The translations under genes were made by a program, and so were the position numbers. From Halichondria panicea (Eukaryota > Porifera > Demospongiae > Suberitida > Halichondriidae), in the NCBI RefSeq assembly GCF_963675165.1, contig NC_087389.1, positions 2,762,001-2,826,000 on the forward strand: a stretch of DNA of 64,000 bases. Direction: 5' to 3'. Within the stretch, counting starts at the first letter, position 1, and each line of letters opens with the position of its first letter. The notes beneath the pieces were generated by a model that saw only the letters and a program-made list of their open reading frames with translations, was not told the origin of the DNA and searched no databases. This document shows positions 12,901 to 27,335 of this stretch, piece by piece.

Positions 12901-15670
12901 AGCATTGATTATGACAACCGCTCACCTCAATGATATCCAGTACATCCATGTTGAAGTATTGCATGGAGAGAGCATTGCATCGTGCAACTCCTAGCAGGTA
13001 GTCGTTTCTGTTCTTCATGAGCAAGTGCTTCTGGGCCTTGTGCTGCCTCTGACGCTGGAGGAGGAGGGGGGGGGGGGGGGGAGAGAGAGTACAGATGCAT
13101 GCGATTAGATGTTAGGATTCAACAAAAATACATGCACAACCAAAGTTAATAATATGGACCCTCTGAGTCTCTTTGTTTTGTTCGAGAGTCAGGTCGGATA
13201 ACAGGATAAGCGAATGAACAAACCACACCTAGTTCTGTACTGCAATCCGCCCAATTAATTGATAACCGCAGTGCAAATGTAGGGCACATGGTCATGCACA
13301 GATAATAAACACACTACCTCCATGGCAACTGGTGTTATTTGCACATGTAAATTTAAGGGGCACACGTGTTTAGAGCACGTTCACTACTCACACCCACATA
13401 ACAAAAGTTATCAGCCAACCAGCCTGTGTGCATACCAAATACTGTCCTATTCACTCACTGGCCCGAGCACAGCTATTGTGTTTTGCCCATAATTATGTAG
13501 CACTACAGTGTGGCTTTGCCAATTAAGTGCATGCTCTCCTGATGCTACACAATACATGCAAAAGAACCTACAAATTAAACCCATTTAGTTACCTCATTCA
13601 TGGTTCAATAGTACCTTAAACAGGCTGGTACAGAAACAGTATACATACCTTTACTCTCTGTTACTACATGTAGATCTGATGGTGGTACTACATACATGTA
13701 CATGCTACAAAAAGTGCCCTGTTTGGTAGTACACCTGCTACAATGTCTTTGCTGTCTGCACCCAAAGGCAAGCCCCGCCCTACATGTACTAACACCACAT
13801 CAACGCTGCAGGCATGTACACTGTACTTTTTCGTTGGCTCACATGCTTAAAACAGATTAGCAGCCATGGTCAACAACATGCAGTACAGTACAGTAGAACC
13901 TCGATTATCCGGCTTAGTAAATTTCTATCTGGAAATGGGCGTGTCCCTTAAATGCACAAGCGCAATCAACAGATGTTACATGGGAGACATACACTTGTTC
14001 ATCTTTTGTGCATGTGCAGACGACCGACCGACCACGTGCACTAAATTTGCAGTGCTGTTTATCAATTAAAATGGGTGGATCAAGGCGTGGTTTATCCATC
14101 CGTTTATGATATTCAGTTATCTGGCCTGCCTCTGGAACCAAGGTGTCCAGAGACAATTGTCAGGGAGATGAAGCAAACTTTTTAGACTAGTCGAAGGGGC
14201 AAGCTGGATATTTGTGTGTAATAGCCACGGCCTTCTAAGGGGCATGTCCACTAGGACGTTGTTTTTAGACAGACTGAAACCGCACCTGACGCATTCTCAG
14301 ATAGATACTTTTAATAAGATGAATTGCATTATGGAATGAAAGTTTTCCAGGGGGATAATACTGTCCCCAGGGGGGGGTCGAGCGCCGAAAAGAATCCCTG
14401 TACAGTAACAGTAACAGTACACAAGTTGTACTGGACATAATTATACATACACAAGTGTAGCCTCAATAAGCACTACATTGTATGAAGTTGGCAAACATCT
14501 TGCAATGCAACTGTACATGCGTAGCCGATATGACTTCAAACGTTGGGAATATACAGCACTCTATACAATCTTCAAACTTCTGCTATGCTTACCTCCATGT
14601 CCTTGTCAACGGCCTTCTTCTTGCGAGCACCCTTTGACGCGTCTATCTTCTCTTTGCTCTTGGTCTGCTTGCTGTACGCCTCATTTGTGTTGTGACACGA
14701 GTGTTGGTAGACTTTGGTTTGCTGGTGGAGCAAGAATTATATTGTTAGATACAATACACGAAGACAAAATATTAATGTGTATTCGAGGCATGAGTTACAT
14801 AGTTACATGTGCAATCCGTATCCAAACACAAAATATACATGTACATGTAGGCTTTATAACGCAACTACTGTAGTGCTAAAAAGGGAATAAAGTGTCGTGT
14901 TTTGGTCAATTTTAAGGCTCTAAAAAAGTGATGCAGAATAATATTGGGCTAGAGAGAGGTATCTAATGTAGCAAATACTAGGTTACAGTACAACACAAAC
15001 AACTACAGCTAGTGTGTGTGCAATAGGCCACTGAAATGTCCGGGTACATAAAAAACATATGGTCGAGTTGATTCAATAGCATAATCAAGCCAACACAAAG
15101 ACTGTAAACATTGCGACAGATTATCAATACCATTACAATATTATATTGACTACCGTACCACCACAATGTTTTGTAAGTTAAAAATCCTAACCAAATCAGT
15201 AGAAATTTGCGATCTAACATTATTGCAAGGATTGAGATGTCATACAAGTACCGGTGTAGGTCTTTGCTATTTTATTTTTGCAAAGTCAAAGCCAAAGTTT
15301 GCATTGATAGATGCTCTCAGTAATACGGAGTTCCATCACATCACAAGTACATGCACATTTTGTACATGTGCTTAACACTGAGTCCATAGTTATCTAAACT
15401 ATACACTATTGGTAAACGAAATCTGCTCATAAACAACATCGATAGTATACACTTGATGATTCTTCCATATAAGTACATGTACAAAGTTAGGATTGTGAGA
15501 CAAACCTAACAAGTACTGTACATATCGAGGTTAAAGAACCAGCTCTACACTAGAAAAGTTGTACGTCAATACATACAAGAGATAATTTCACTGCTGAAAA
15601 ACACCCAAACTCTGAAGTTTACACAGAAATAGCCAATATGTACAGCACAAATAAAATTATATGTGTCACT

Positions 15671-15703
<33 letters not shown>

Positions 15704-17758
15704 GTGTGTGTGTGTGTTGTGTGTGTGTGTGTGTGTGTTGTGTGTGTGTGTGCGTGCGTGCGTGTACGCGTATTCTACTAATACCTACCTCACTCAGATC
15801 TCTTATCTCTTTCAATAAGTTATCCTGAACCTCAACACACATCTCCTTACACTGTAGTAAAGAAACAAAATAGCAAGTGCACTGTAGATATAGGTTAGCA
15901 AGAAATGAACCAGATGCTTGAAGCAATAAATGCCTAATATTATAGTGCAAAGCCAAGGACACATCTACTGCACATTCAGAGACACTTGCGGCAAAGAAGG
16001 GGATTCAACAGTAAATCCGAGAAGCTGGCACTAAAGGAAGCTAGTTCTAGACAGGAAGACAATGAGAATTCGAAAACAGGTACGATCACACAGGTGAAGT
16101 CAACTGTTGACACAATTAGCACACATGTATGTACAAAGTGAGGTGTGCTGTTCACAAGCAGAATTAATAGCAGAAGTAATGGCAAAACAGCTAGGGAATG
16201 TACAAGGTACAGCTATACAATAACTATACATGTTACAGGATGCACACAATCTAGTAAACCAAGACTTTCATTCAGCATCACACACTTGTATACTGTGACT
16301 AGTAATCCAGTGCACATAATTATGGTGTGCAGAAAGGATTCGATATGGCACAATTATGTATTTATCATGGTATTGTATTTGAAGTTGCTCGTTTTAGTCT
16401 TAGGCCATTATTTCAGTTTCTGCAGATTAGTAGCAGTAGCTTCAGATTGACCAGAAATGGTACACCACGCTAAAAAAGCACTCTCTCTACCTGTCTACCT
16501 GGGATACACAACCTGGTCCTTAATCACGTATTATACACATACACACACCTTCTTGGTGAGGACCTGCACGTCTTTAGCCATGACCTCCAATCGTGCCACC
16601 ATCTCTGACGCCATTACCTCAGCCAGGCTGGCACGTTCACGAGACACCTTACGAGTCTCAGCGAGAAGGGTTGACCAAAGGTTGAAGGTAGAGCGCACCT
16701 CATTTCTACATGTACAAAGCATATAATTACGAGTGTTTTTATTTATTTTATGACAAGAAAAAAAATTGAACCACCCTGTGGTTGGTCTATTATAGAGGGT
16801 ATATTTCGAGGGTATAAATGTTTGCGGTACATGTTTAATCAGCAAAACCCGCAAATATTTATACCCTCAAAATATACCCTGTATACGGTATACATGAATT
16901 TACATGTACATGGTAGCACATCATTTTCAAATGCACACAAACAGACTAAAATAATGTACTTGTCACAATGCTACTCACGTTCACTGCCACACCAAGGGAA
17001 GAATTATACATCGAATAAGAATTATTTAATATTCAGCTATTAACACTAATTAAAATCTAAAAAAAAGCAATGCTTTCAAAATAATTATTATCAAAAAGAT
17101 TCGTATGCATTTGACATACACATAAACCTGTGAATGTCACTATGAATGGTACACACACACCTGATGTTTCGCTGTTTGGTATTCCGTTCAAATTTTTCAC
17201 AGAGTCGCTCAATGGATCGAGCATACTCATACTCAACTTCCCCTCTTCGTTTGAAGAACTCCTGGTATTCCTGAAGTAGGGAGAGTTTGGAATCCATCCT
17301 GAACTCAAGACATCCCAGCTGATCGGTGAGGTGTTTGCGTATGTCTGAGAGTGTATTAAAAAGAATGGTGAGGTTTCATCATGCGTACATGTACACATGA
17401 TGAACATGTACGTACAGCTAGCTAGCTACACGACAATATGATCGGTCAATTAATTCCCATGACAAAATGAACACACTTTTGTGCAGACATGACTATACAC
17501 ACGAAGAGCTGCTATCTGTACTGATACAATATAAATCAACACACACAATCTCAGTTAATACATGGCTAAATAAATGTTCGTGTGTTAAATGTTTGGTTTA
17601 TGGTTGCTATTATTTATTCCCTGAATCGCATAATTTGAGGCAATGAGACAACACTGTTACACAGTAGTTCTATACAAACCATGTCAAACTAAGCATGAGC
17701 TACATGTAACAGTACCTTTCAACTGGCTGTCCAAGTTTATTGGACCTTTATTAGTCAT
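3995..17758 (-). CDS. srGAP: SLIT-ROBO Rho GTPase-activating protein (F-BAR, RhoGAP, SH3)
   Basis: Seventeen exons join in phase to give about 1300 aa: 17758-17716, 17344-17161, 16705-16549, 15851-15789, 14721-14593, 13054-12926, 11274-11053, 10894-10790, 8578-8351, 8209-8120, 8036-7917, 7808-7745, 7687-7610, 7436-6817, 6573-6257, 6150-5957, 5154-3995. Residues 1-~440 form an F-BAR domain (EFFKRRGEVEYEYARSIERL; coiled coil). A RhoGAP domain follows at ~470-700 with the arginine finger in GLFRVPG (R about 519) and the NLALVFGPTLMR motif. A typical SH3 domain lies at ~917-972 (ALYDYNGRNDKELSF, NWWDGF), then a long Pro/Ser-rich tail. That order is the srGAP arrangement: membrane curvature sensing plus Rac/Cdc42 inactivation. 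Exon 12 could end at 7748 instead of 7745, changing one residue. The acceptor chosen at 8036 is weak but restores the frame. Confidence 0.93.
8940..9480 (+). repeat. dispersed repeat with an ATP23-derived segment
   Basis: This block lies in srGAP intron 8. It begins with a gagcactgaagtgc word that recurs near 12103 and 35546. It contains a diverged copy of the ATP23 upstream region and first exon (about 9080-9160). It ends with a segment (acatggcgagaggcatt..., about 9420-9465) that recurs near 20250 and, inverted, near 51830-52010. It looks like a mosaic of old repeats and is not coding. Confidence 0.7.
9573..9590. repeat. GT microsatellite
   Basis: A short (GT)n run in srGAP intron 8; no other function seen. 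Confidence 0.8.
10358..10750. mobile_element. MITE family A, copy 1
   Basis: A 393-bp element whose ends are inverted repeats (cgtatatcttctaatttatc / gataaattag..atatacg). The inside holds further internal repeats of the form cggacact and ccggacaat. A near-identical copy lies at 40756-41153. It carries no open frame for a transposase. It sits in srGAP intron 8, just downstream of exon 8 on the transcribed strand. Confidence 0.88.
11620..11748. mobile_element. MITE family C, copy 1
   Basis: A 129-bp inverted-repeat element bounded by agaggag-type ends (agaggagatccgacacgagt / cgtacctcctct). Relatives lie at 44737-44875 and 47664-47809. It is in srGAP intron 7 and non-coding. Confidence 0.8.
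12098..12370. repeat. dispersed repeat related to 35540-36260
   Basis: Begins with gagcactgaagtgc and continues through gcttcttagcttttattcga, gaggctatcca and gaccgactacta, all of which recur in the same order at 35540-36260. It lies in srGAP intron 6. Confidence 0.65.
13062..13090. repeat. poly-G/GA tract forming a polypyrimidine tract
   Basis: On the transcribed (minus) strand this is a run of C and T immediately before the acceptor of srGAP exon 6 (13054). It likely serves as the polypyrimidine tract; a homopolymer of this length is also prone to sequencing error. Confidence 0.7.
15670..15773. repeat. GT/TG microsatellite, about 100 bp
   Basis: An imperfect (GT)n array with a GC-enriched end, ending 16 bp from the donor of srGAP exon 4 (15789). 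Length variation here could influence splicing of that exon. Confidence 0.9.
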
Positions 17759-18044
17759 GATAATTCTTTAGTGATCTTCACAGATGTTATGTAGATCTAT
17801 TTGACAAGAGTGGCAAACGACAAAAGTCTAGCAGCGTCTGAGTTAGTAGTCCTTCTACTAGGCTGCCATATATCTCATTTTCCATGTACTCTCATTAATT
17901 ATTTACTTTGCACGGCACGTGACAACATAAACACAAACCTATTGAGCTTTTTAATAAGCGATCATTACCACAGTGACTTTATTGCTCTTCAAGAGCTTTT
18001 CCTTTGTGTGACTGTCCATATAACGTACCTGCACGTACCTAGAG
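17759..18044. promoter_or_regulatory. putative bidirectional promoter of srGAP and MIC19
   Basis: The start codons of srGAP (17758, minus) and MIC19 (18045, plus) are only 286 bp apart and point away from each other. No separate promoter elements were identified; the call rests on spacing alone. Confidence 0.5.
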
Positions 18045-21000
18045 ATGGGAGGGGGGCAGTCCCAAGAAAGAGTGATTGGTGTAGAGGAAGGTACTGGAGG
18101 TGGAGGGGAACCACATATAATTGTGAGTGGCCGGCTAGCAGCTGGATACAAGTGTATTTAAGTTAAACTTGTGACATTTTGATGTGCAATATATGGGATC
18201 TTACAGCACTAATAGAAGCGCCAACCAAACTTACGGGATCAGGTGGCTTATACGGCACCGGATGTGGAAACGCCCTAATTTTTGTTATTTTCCCTAAGCT
18301 AACCCGAACCCCTCCCCCTTCATAATTACATCCGGTGCCGTATATACCACCTGACCCAAATTACGTCGTTCCAATTGAGCGCCAAGTTGAATCTAAATTT
18401 CTGGAATTTTTTACGATGTCCAGATAAAAAAAACCTTAGTCTTGCGAGCAGGTGTGACATGTGTATGAATATTACTGTTATCATACCATGTCACTATAAT
18501 TGATTAATGTCAAGTCTTGTCAGAACACGTCATAATACTGAACAAATTACAAGAAAGAATGATTTAAGTAAAGAACTACAGTATTTTAATGTCTGCAAAA
18601 AGTATTGTTCTAGAGCTACAAGAAGGAAAAATAGTACAGAGTCCCGCTACAGGACGCATTGTTCCCTCAAGATCTGCTCCCCCAAAAACGCATCTCTAGA
18701 TCCATTCACAGAATTATGATATGAGTAGGTTGGTGATGACGTTTTACAAATCTACAATCTGATTGGCGGCGCTGCCAAGATCTTGGTGCAGGGGACAACT
18801 CCAAATGCACACTGTTGCCGACAGTGAAGGGGCGGGGATTATGGGACTAGCTTTGTGGCAGCAACAGTCACGAATAGCAGCAGCTTAGTTTTTATGCAGA
18901 GTAGTCTTACCTTTATAGCGCACACTTCCTTTCTACAGGTTACGTAAAACCACATCCAGAATGTTAGAAATCTGGCAATTTGATTGGTGCGACAACATTC
19001 TGCAATGGGCCATGCATGAAAAAGTGACTACTTTTACCAAACATCCTTCTCCCCTTTCTGGTGCTCGCAAGACAAACTTACCTGAAGCCTGGAATCAAGG
19101 CTATGCTTACAATTGATATCGTCGTCTTAGCCTTGAGGAACGGCATGACCTCGAGGATAGTACCTGCATGTATCATAATCTATGACTCTACTTTATTATG
19201 CCAGTGCCAAACTGGAAAAATAGTTTTTCTCTTGTTCTCTTTGTGCACCACTTAAAAGAAGAATTGGTTTATTCAAGCACCGCGGTTCTAAAAGGTGCAT
19301 GTTTTGAGTGTTATAGGCATCAATGTATGACATTACAGGCTACTACATGTTACATGACTGAGCTATAGCTAAATTTATGGCTACAGTGAATAAAATTAAT
19401 GTTTATTGGCATCATTTTGTAAGTATCTACAGTCCTTCTACTATCTCTCGATGCTGCTCTGAATTCAACTCTTTCCACTGAAGCGCTACGTCTAAACATT
19501 CGCTATTAATGAACAGTCTTTCAGGGGCGTTTTCTCAATACTGCTATTTCACAGCTTCGAGTTTCCAACCTGCATAACTCGACATGAACCGAAGAATGTT
19601 CACTCTAAGCATATTATTGCGTTGGCAAGTGACGCTTTGCTCTATCATTATGCCTCGAGGCGTAGCCGCACGAGGGATACGGTAAAGCTGACTGTGTGTG
19701 TGTGTGTCTGTTCCAGCTGTAACTGCTCAACGGTTGCAATGCGACGAAAACTAACAGCTTCTATAGGCTTCTAGCCACATTCTCTTGGATTGATTTGTGA
19801 ATTTGCAAACTAAAGCTTCTTTCTTGAGTTATGGCTAGTTTGGCTCACAGTGGAGGCTGTTGCAGTCTCTTTAGAATCTTTCATAACATCATATTCAACT
19901 TATAAGTTAAACTTAGCCTTGCACTACTAGCTGTTTGTTAGCTACAAGAGTCAGAAAAGAGCTGCAAAGCTGCATGAGTGTACGTACGTACACTGCCAAC
20001 AGCCCTTGTGAACTCTGGCCTGTGGGAGATCCACCCCTTTTTTTTTTAATTAGTCACTGAAAATAAACCTCTACATTGCATGCTTATATCCTCTGGCTTC
20101 TATCCTTGAAGACCCATTCATCAAGCCATCATTATTATTATCATCTAGACTTCTGTTCTTCTATAATGACTGTGTGGTTCAGTGTCAATAATAATTGCAC
20201 ATTTTACAATTACCTCTTCTATATACACTCTTGAGCGAAAACAAAACATGACGAGAGGCATTAGCACAGCACAGCTTGCAACACTCGTTTGGTACATAGA
20301 TCGCGAAAACGTTTGCTTGAGGCCAAATTCCCTATTTTCCCAGAATCTGTCATATATCACACATATAGGTTAAAATTGGATGCATGATCAAGTGATTTCT
20401 AAAAAATTATTATTCCTATCTGGCTGGACCGATTGCTCTACCCACTGACACTACCACAGCCTTGATACAAACTATTATGTAACTATAGCTTAATGGTTAT
20501 CCAGGTTACCGAGGACTTTGTGAAACACATCAGTGGAAAAAATCAAGGTGGAAACACTTTAGAAGACGTAGCCCCAGAGGAACATGGGATCATGAGTGAT
20601 AATGATATGTTCACACAAAGTGCTAAAGAACTGGTGAGTTAGAAAACTTACATTTATGTTGTTTTCAACTTTTAGATTTGCCCTGTCTGTACATATAAAA
20701 GTACATGTAGTACATTGTTTACCGTTTCTCCATCAGTTGATAGGGGATGATTACAACAGAGGGGAAGTGTACCTGTCTGAGGAGGAGGATAGTCGGTGGA
20801 AAAGAAAGTTTTACTCGGAACTGCAAAAGGTTTAAAACGCTAGTTGTTACGTGCATGTTACTTTATTTTGCTCCTCTTAAAGAATTCAAGCTTAAAGACA
20901 TTAAGTAGTGAGTCATTCGATACAGCTGTCAACGAAATCAGAGAACAGTTTTCAACGTAAGTTGGTTATATCCACAGTAGCTAGGTGTTCAAACTCTAAA

Positions 21001-21207
21001 AAGGTGTGCCTAAAATGTATGTCCCCACTTAGGAAGACATCAAGTGATATGATGCCCGTGTGTGACGACTGTAGAGACAAAGTAGACAACTGTTATCAGA
21101 GGAATGCCACCACGCCTTTGCTCTGCTCCAATCTAGTCAGGGAGTACATGCAGTGTGTGGAAAAACATAGAAAGGTGGGTAGAAACAGGGCCAACGGTGG
21201 TCGGTAA
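18045..21207 (+). CDS. CHCHD3: MIC19/CHCHD3-like MICOS subunit
   Basis: Best model: exons 18045-18122, 20505-20633, 20737-20829, 20926-20984 and 21033-21207, about 177 aa. The protein starts MGGGQS, a good N-myristoylation signal as in MIC19, followed by a short acidic/glycine-rich segment and HII-VTEDFVKHI, resembling the family N-terminus. The C-terminal CHCH domain has two CX9C motifs (CDDCRDKVDNC and CSNLVREYMQC) that form disulfides in the mitochondrial intermembrane space. Compared with human CHCHD3 the central coiled coil is shortened. Two points are uncertain. The third intron needs a 47-nt GTGTTC...CTTAG intron to keep frame, or may be retained, since the frame stays open. The 3' end may be unspliced (stop 21205-21207, AATAAA at 21248) or splice to 21296-21325. 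The gene is divergent from srGAP and convergent with the next gene. Confidence 0.82.
18239..18354. mobile_element. short inverted-repeat element (family H)
   Basis: The ends tcaggtggcttatacggcac and its near reverse complement (gtgccgtatataccacctga) enclose about 65 bp, in MIC19 intron 1. Non-coding MITE-like element. Confidence 0.8.
19655..20330. repeat. composite dispersed repeat, forward copy
   Basis: The first part (about 19655-19985) has landmark words (cgaggcgtagc, cagctgtaactgctcaacgg, ttgcagtctctttagaatctt) that recur, inverted, at 52525-52880. The second part (about 20030-20290) recurs in the 8940-9480 block and, inverted, at 51815-52020. It sits in MIC19 intron 1 and shows no coding potential. 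Confidence 0.75.
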
Positions 21208-21451
21208 TCAATAACTACTTTACAGATAGGTTTAGGATTTTTGACTCAATAAAATCTAAGTTTGCAACGTACAGCTGTGATTTTATTTTATGTAGGGACT
21301 CTTACAAGTACCAAGTCAAGTTTGACAGCTTCATCACATTGGTCAAGAGCATTAGAGCACACACTATGATTTGTTTGTAAGAGGCATGCCTCCTTGTTTG
21401 TCCAATTGATATGCAAGCGTACGTATTACCATCAACATTGATATAGAAGCT

Positions 21452-22551
21452 TTAAGTGGGCAAAATCCTTGTCCATTGTGTATCTTTAAATCGGTCCTTT
21501 GATGCCGTCCTGTTGACCCTGTCCAGGTAGGCATTGTATGCTGAAAAAGCAGGGCTGTATCTCTTTAGTATGTGTGTGGTGTGTCAATTATTTAACATAG
21601 TACGTACTGTACATATTATACTTACTCCTTTGGAATGCAGTAAGGATCTGTCATAGTGAGGCTCTGGCGTTTTGAATGTGTTGAACCTGAAATCGATATC
21701 TCTTGTACTGTAGTGTTGTAGTGGATCACTGTAGCCTGTGTGAGGGTATACTGTAGTTCTCCTTGCCCCAAACAATTATGCTATACATGTAGCTTACAGT
21801 ATTTGTATCTGTCTGTGATACCCCGAATCTTACAACAGATATTATAAGGGTCTGGTGTCTTTAGTGTTCTTAGACTTGTGTTATCCAATGGTTTATCTAG
21901 CTGCATGTAAGGGAGCAAATACAAAATGTTAGCTGATCTCGGTTTACATGAGTTATGCTATCAGTTAGCACAATACATATAGTGGTAACATTTTTGCGTG
22001 TTTCGAGGGCAGAGCATGCAGTTAACGCCCACGACCAGTTTTTCAATTTGCTGGTGGGTGTGGTTCCTAGCCTAACCGCAAACATTTCTTTTAAAGGCTC
22101 TCGAGCCAAATAGCGAACATTTCCCTGCTGTAAATGTACTCACTCCTCTGTGATCAAAAGGTTTAGGATTCTCGTATGGCTGGATCATCATGACTAGCCT
22201 CCACTCCCTTGATCTCCAAGCTGTATCGTCTTGAGGCTTTTTAAGTTGAAACTTCCTCACAAAGTCTCTCTCTTCAGCTAGCTTTGGAAGAATAAAATTT
22301 TGTGGCTTAATTTTATCCGATTCATTTTCTCGATTATAATCGTTTACTTGACTATGATGGGTGAATGAGAATTTTGCCCTCGCAAGTCTCGTTTGATGGC
22401 ATGTAGTTGCGAAGTTTATTCCTCGCCTTGCTTTGTTACATGTAGTTGTTCCCTGCTGAGTTCCTGTCTTCAACTCTTCTGAACGGCTCACATTTTGAAG
22501 GAAACTATTTCTAGTTCTAAAAGTTAGGCTGTCCTGAAATGTGACAAACAT
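21452..22551 (-). CDS. unrecognised small basic protein, possibly axonemal
   Basis: Four exons join in phase: 22551-22144, 21900-21798, 21750-21622 and 21540-21452, about 242 aa. I chose ATG 22551 (MFVTFQDSLTF) because it is in frame; an acceptor at 22533 is an alternative if an upstream exon exists. Visible features are the segments REWRLVMMIQPYENPKPFDHRG-like (basic/aromatic), LRTLKTPDPYN, FKTPEPHYDRSLLHSKG and a C-terminus YNAYLDRVNRTASKDRFKDT. Repeated Pro/Tyr/Arg-rich short motifs without a folded domain resemble ciliary microtubule inner proteins, but I could not name a family. The second intron is only 47 nt and the first donor of exon 3 has two overlapping choices (GTAAGT/GTATAA); only the second keeps the frame. 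The gene ends about 125-245 bp from the convergent MIC19 end. Confidence 0.6.
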
Positions 22552-23248
22552 TTTACTAACTACATGCTCAGTAAGCAACACAATCAGTTTCACACTACTA
22601 ATAGTGTTAATTAAATACTTTGTGAACATGGCTGTGTACAATAAAGATCCGCTTATGATCAAGTAAGCGCTAAGTTTCTACGGTAGTCTATTTGATGAGT
22701 TGAGTTATTTGACTCTCATAATGTCATAGTTTCAAAATTTCACTTCACTTGAAATGCAAACACCTAAACACCTAAACAAAAGTCAATCACTATAGCTACA
22801 TGCAGAGTGCAAAATATGGGAATTGGACGAACAAAGAACGAAAGAAGTTCTTTATTCCTCCAATTCCTTATTGACCATATCCTGAGGCTACTAAAGTTGC
22901 TATTTTCTATGTACACGTAGAAGAACGGTTGCTACTTGTTAACACTGAATGAAGCCATAACTTTCCACCAAGGCCAAACTCAACTCAAATTGTCCAAGAT
23001 GACACTTACACAATACATGAAAGATCGACTTATTATAATTATACTGTTTTGCCACGTCACGTATATATGCCACGTAAGTAACTTTGGAGACAAAAACACA
23101 GAATGATATTTAATACATGTAACAAACAACGACATGCATGCAGGTTCCACTACATGTAGCTGTAACACTTTTTTGGAAAATAATTATAGTTTTGTAATCT
23201 TAGCACAGATATATAATTATACATGTACAATGCATTTTTATACAAGTG
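22552..23248. other. spacer between the small gene and p38
   Basis: AT-rich sequence without a supported gene. The opposite strand has a short ATG-initiated stretch near 22629 that leads into a possible donor (aagtaagc), but no downstream exon was found. Confidence 0.5.
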
Positions 23249-26565
<3,317 letters not shown>

Positions 26566-26799
26566 AGCAACAAGGTATTAATTGAGCTACACAATTGTTA
26601 CAACTGTTTTACTACACTATTCGCATAATAATACCTTTTTGCCACACCCAGACCCCAAGTATACAAGTTGGGTGGAGCCTAACCCCACACATTATTATTT
26701 TACATTGTCTTGTACATACGTTGTATTATTATTATTATTATTATGTGAACTTTACAGCTATGCACAAAAGAAATTAAGTGAAAATTATTGGGTGAGAGG

Positions 26800-27335
26800 A
26801 AATAGCTGACAGACTTACTCCAACATTGGAGCAGCTGATGTATATTATATAATCTATAGAGTGATAAGTATAGTTAACAGAGGATCCTATATGACATTTA
26901 GAGCATGGGCAAACCATATGAAATGAACATAAGTTATTTGTGTCAAAGTTTTCTAGAAAATCTGACACTAAAAAGTCCGAAGTCTTTTTCTTGATTGTTC
27001 CTAGAGATGAATCTAGATTTATTAAATTCGACGGCAATTTATTCCATACTTTTGCAATTCTAATGAAGTAGAAGTGTCTTGAATAGTTATTTCTAGCAAA
27101 TTTAATTTGTAGTTGGACTGTAGTATAGTACAGTATATAGACATACGGAGCTGATACTGATCTGATAGACATAGATAGATGCTGAGAATGCAATTGAAGT
27201 ACTCCGGACTGACTGTGGTCAGCCCAACTAACCAAACATTATCTGCTCCAATAAGCAAAATTAAAGGACAAGATCGAACGCGAGAACCAACGAGTCGAAT
27301 AACTAAGGAGAAGCTAGCAGCGTCTGACAATCATA
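26800..27335 (-). mobile_element. LINE (non-LTR retrotransposon) 3' remnant
   Basis: On the minus strand a broken reading frame contains NYSRHFYFIRIAKVWNKLP, which matches the common C-terminal pattern of non-LTR reverse transcriptases (YFxRxxxxWNxLP), followed by a Cys-containing end (CPCSKC). The upstream part is frameshifted (GSRVRSCPLILL reads in another frame from the neighbouring segment). It is therefore a dead 5'-truncated copy upstream of the p38 start. Confidence 0.7.

Noticed and set aside
18838-18890. ATG-initiated frame (MGLALWQQ) considered as MIC19 exon 1
   Set aside because: The upstream exon at 18045 (MGGGQS) joins in phase and matches the myristoylated family N-terminus; this frame stops early.
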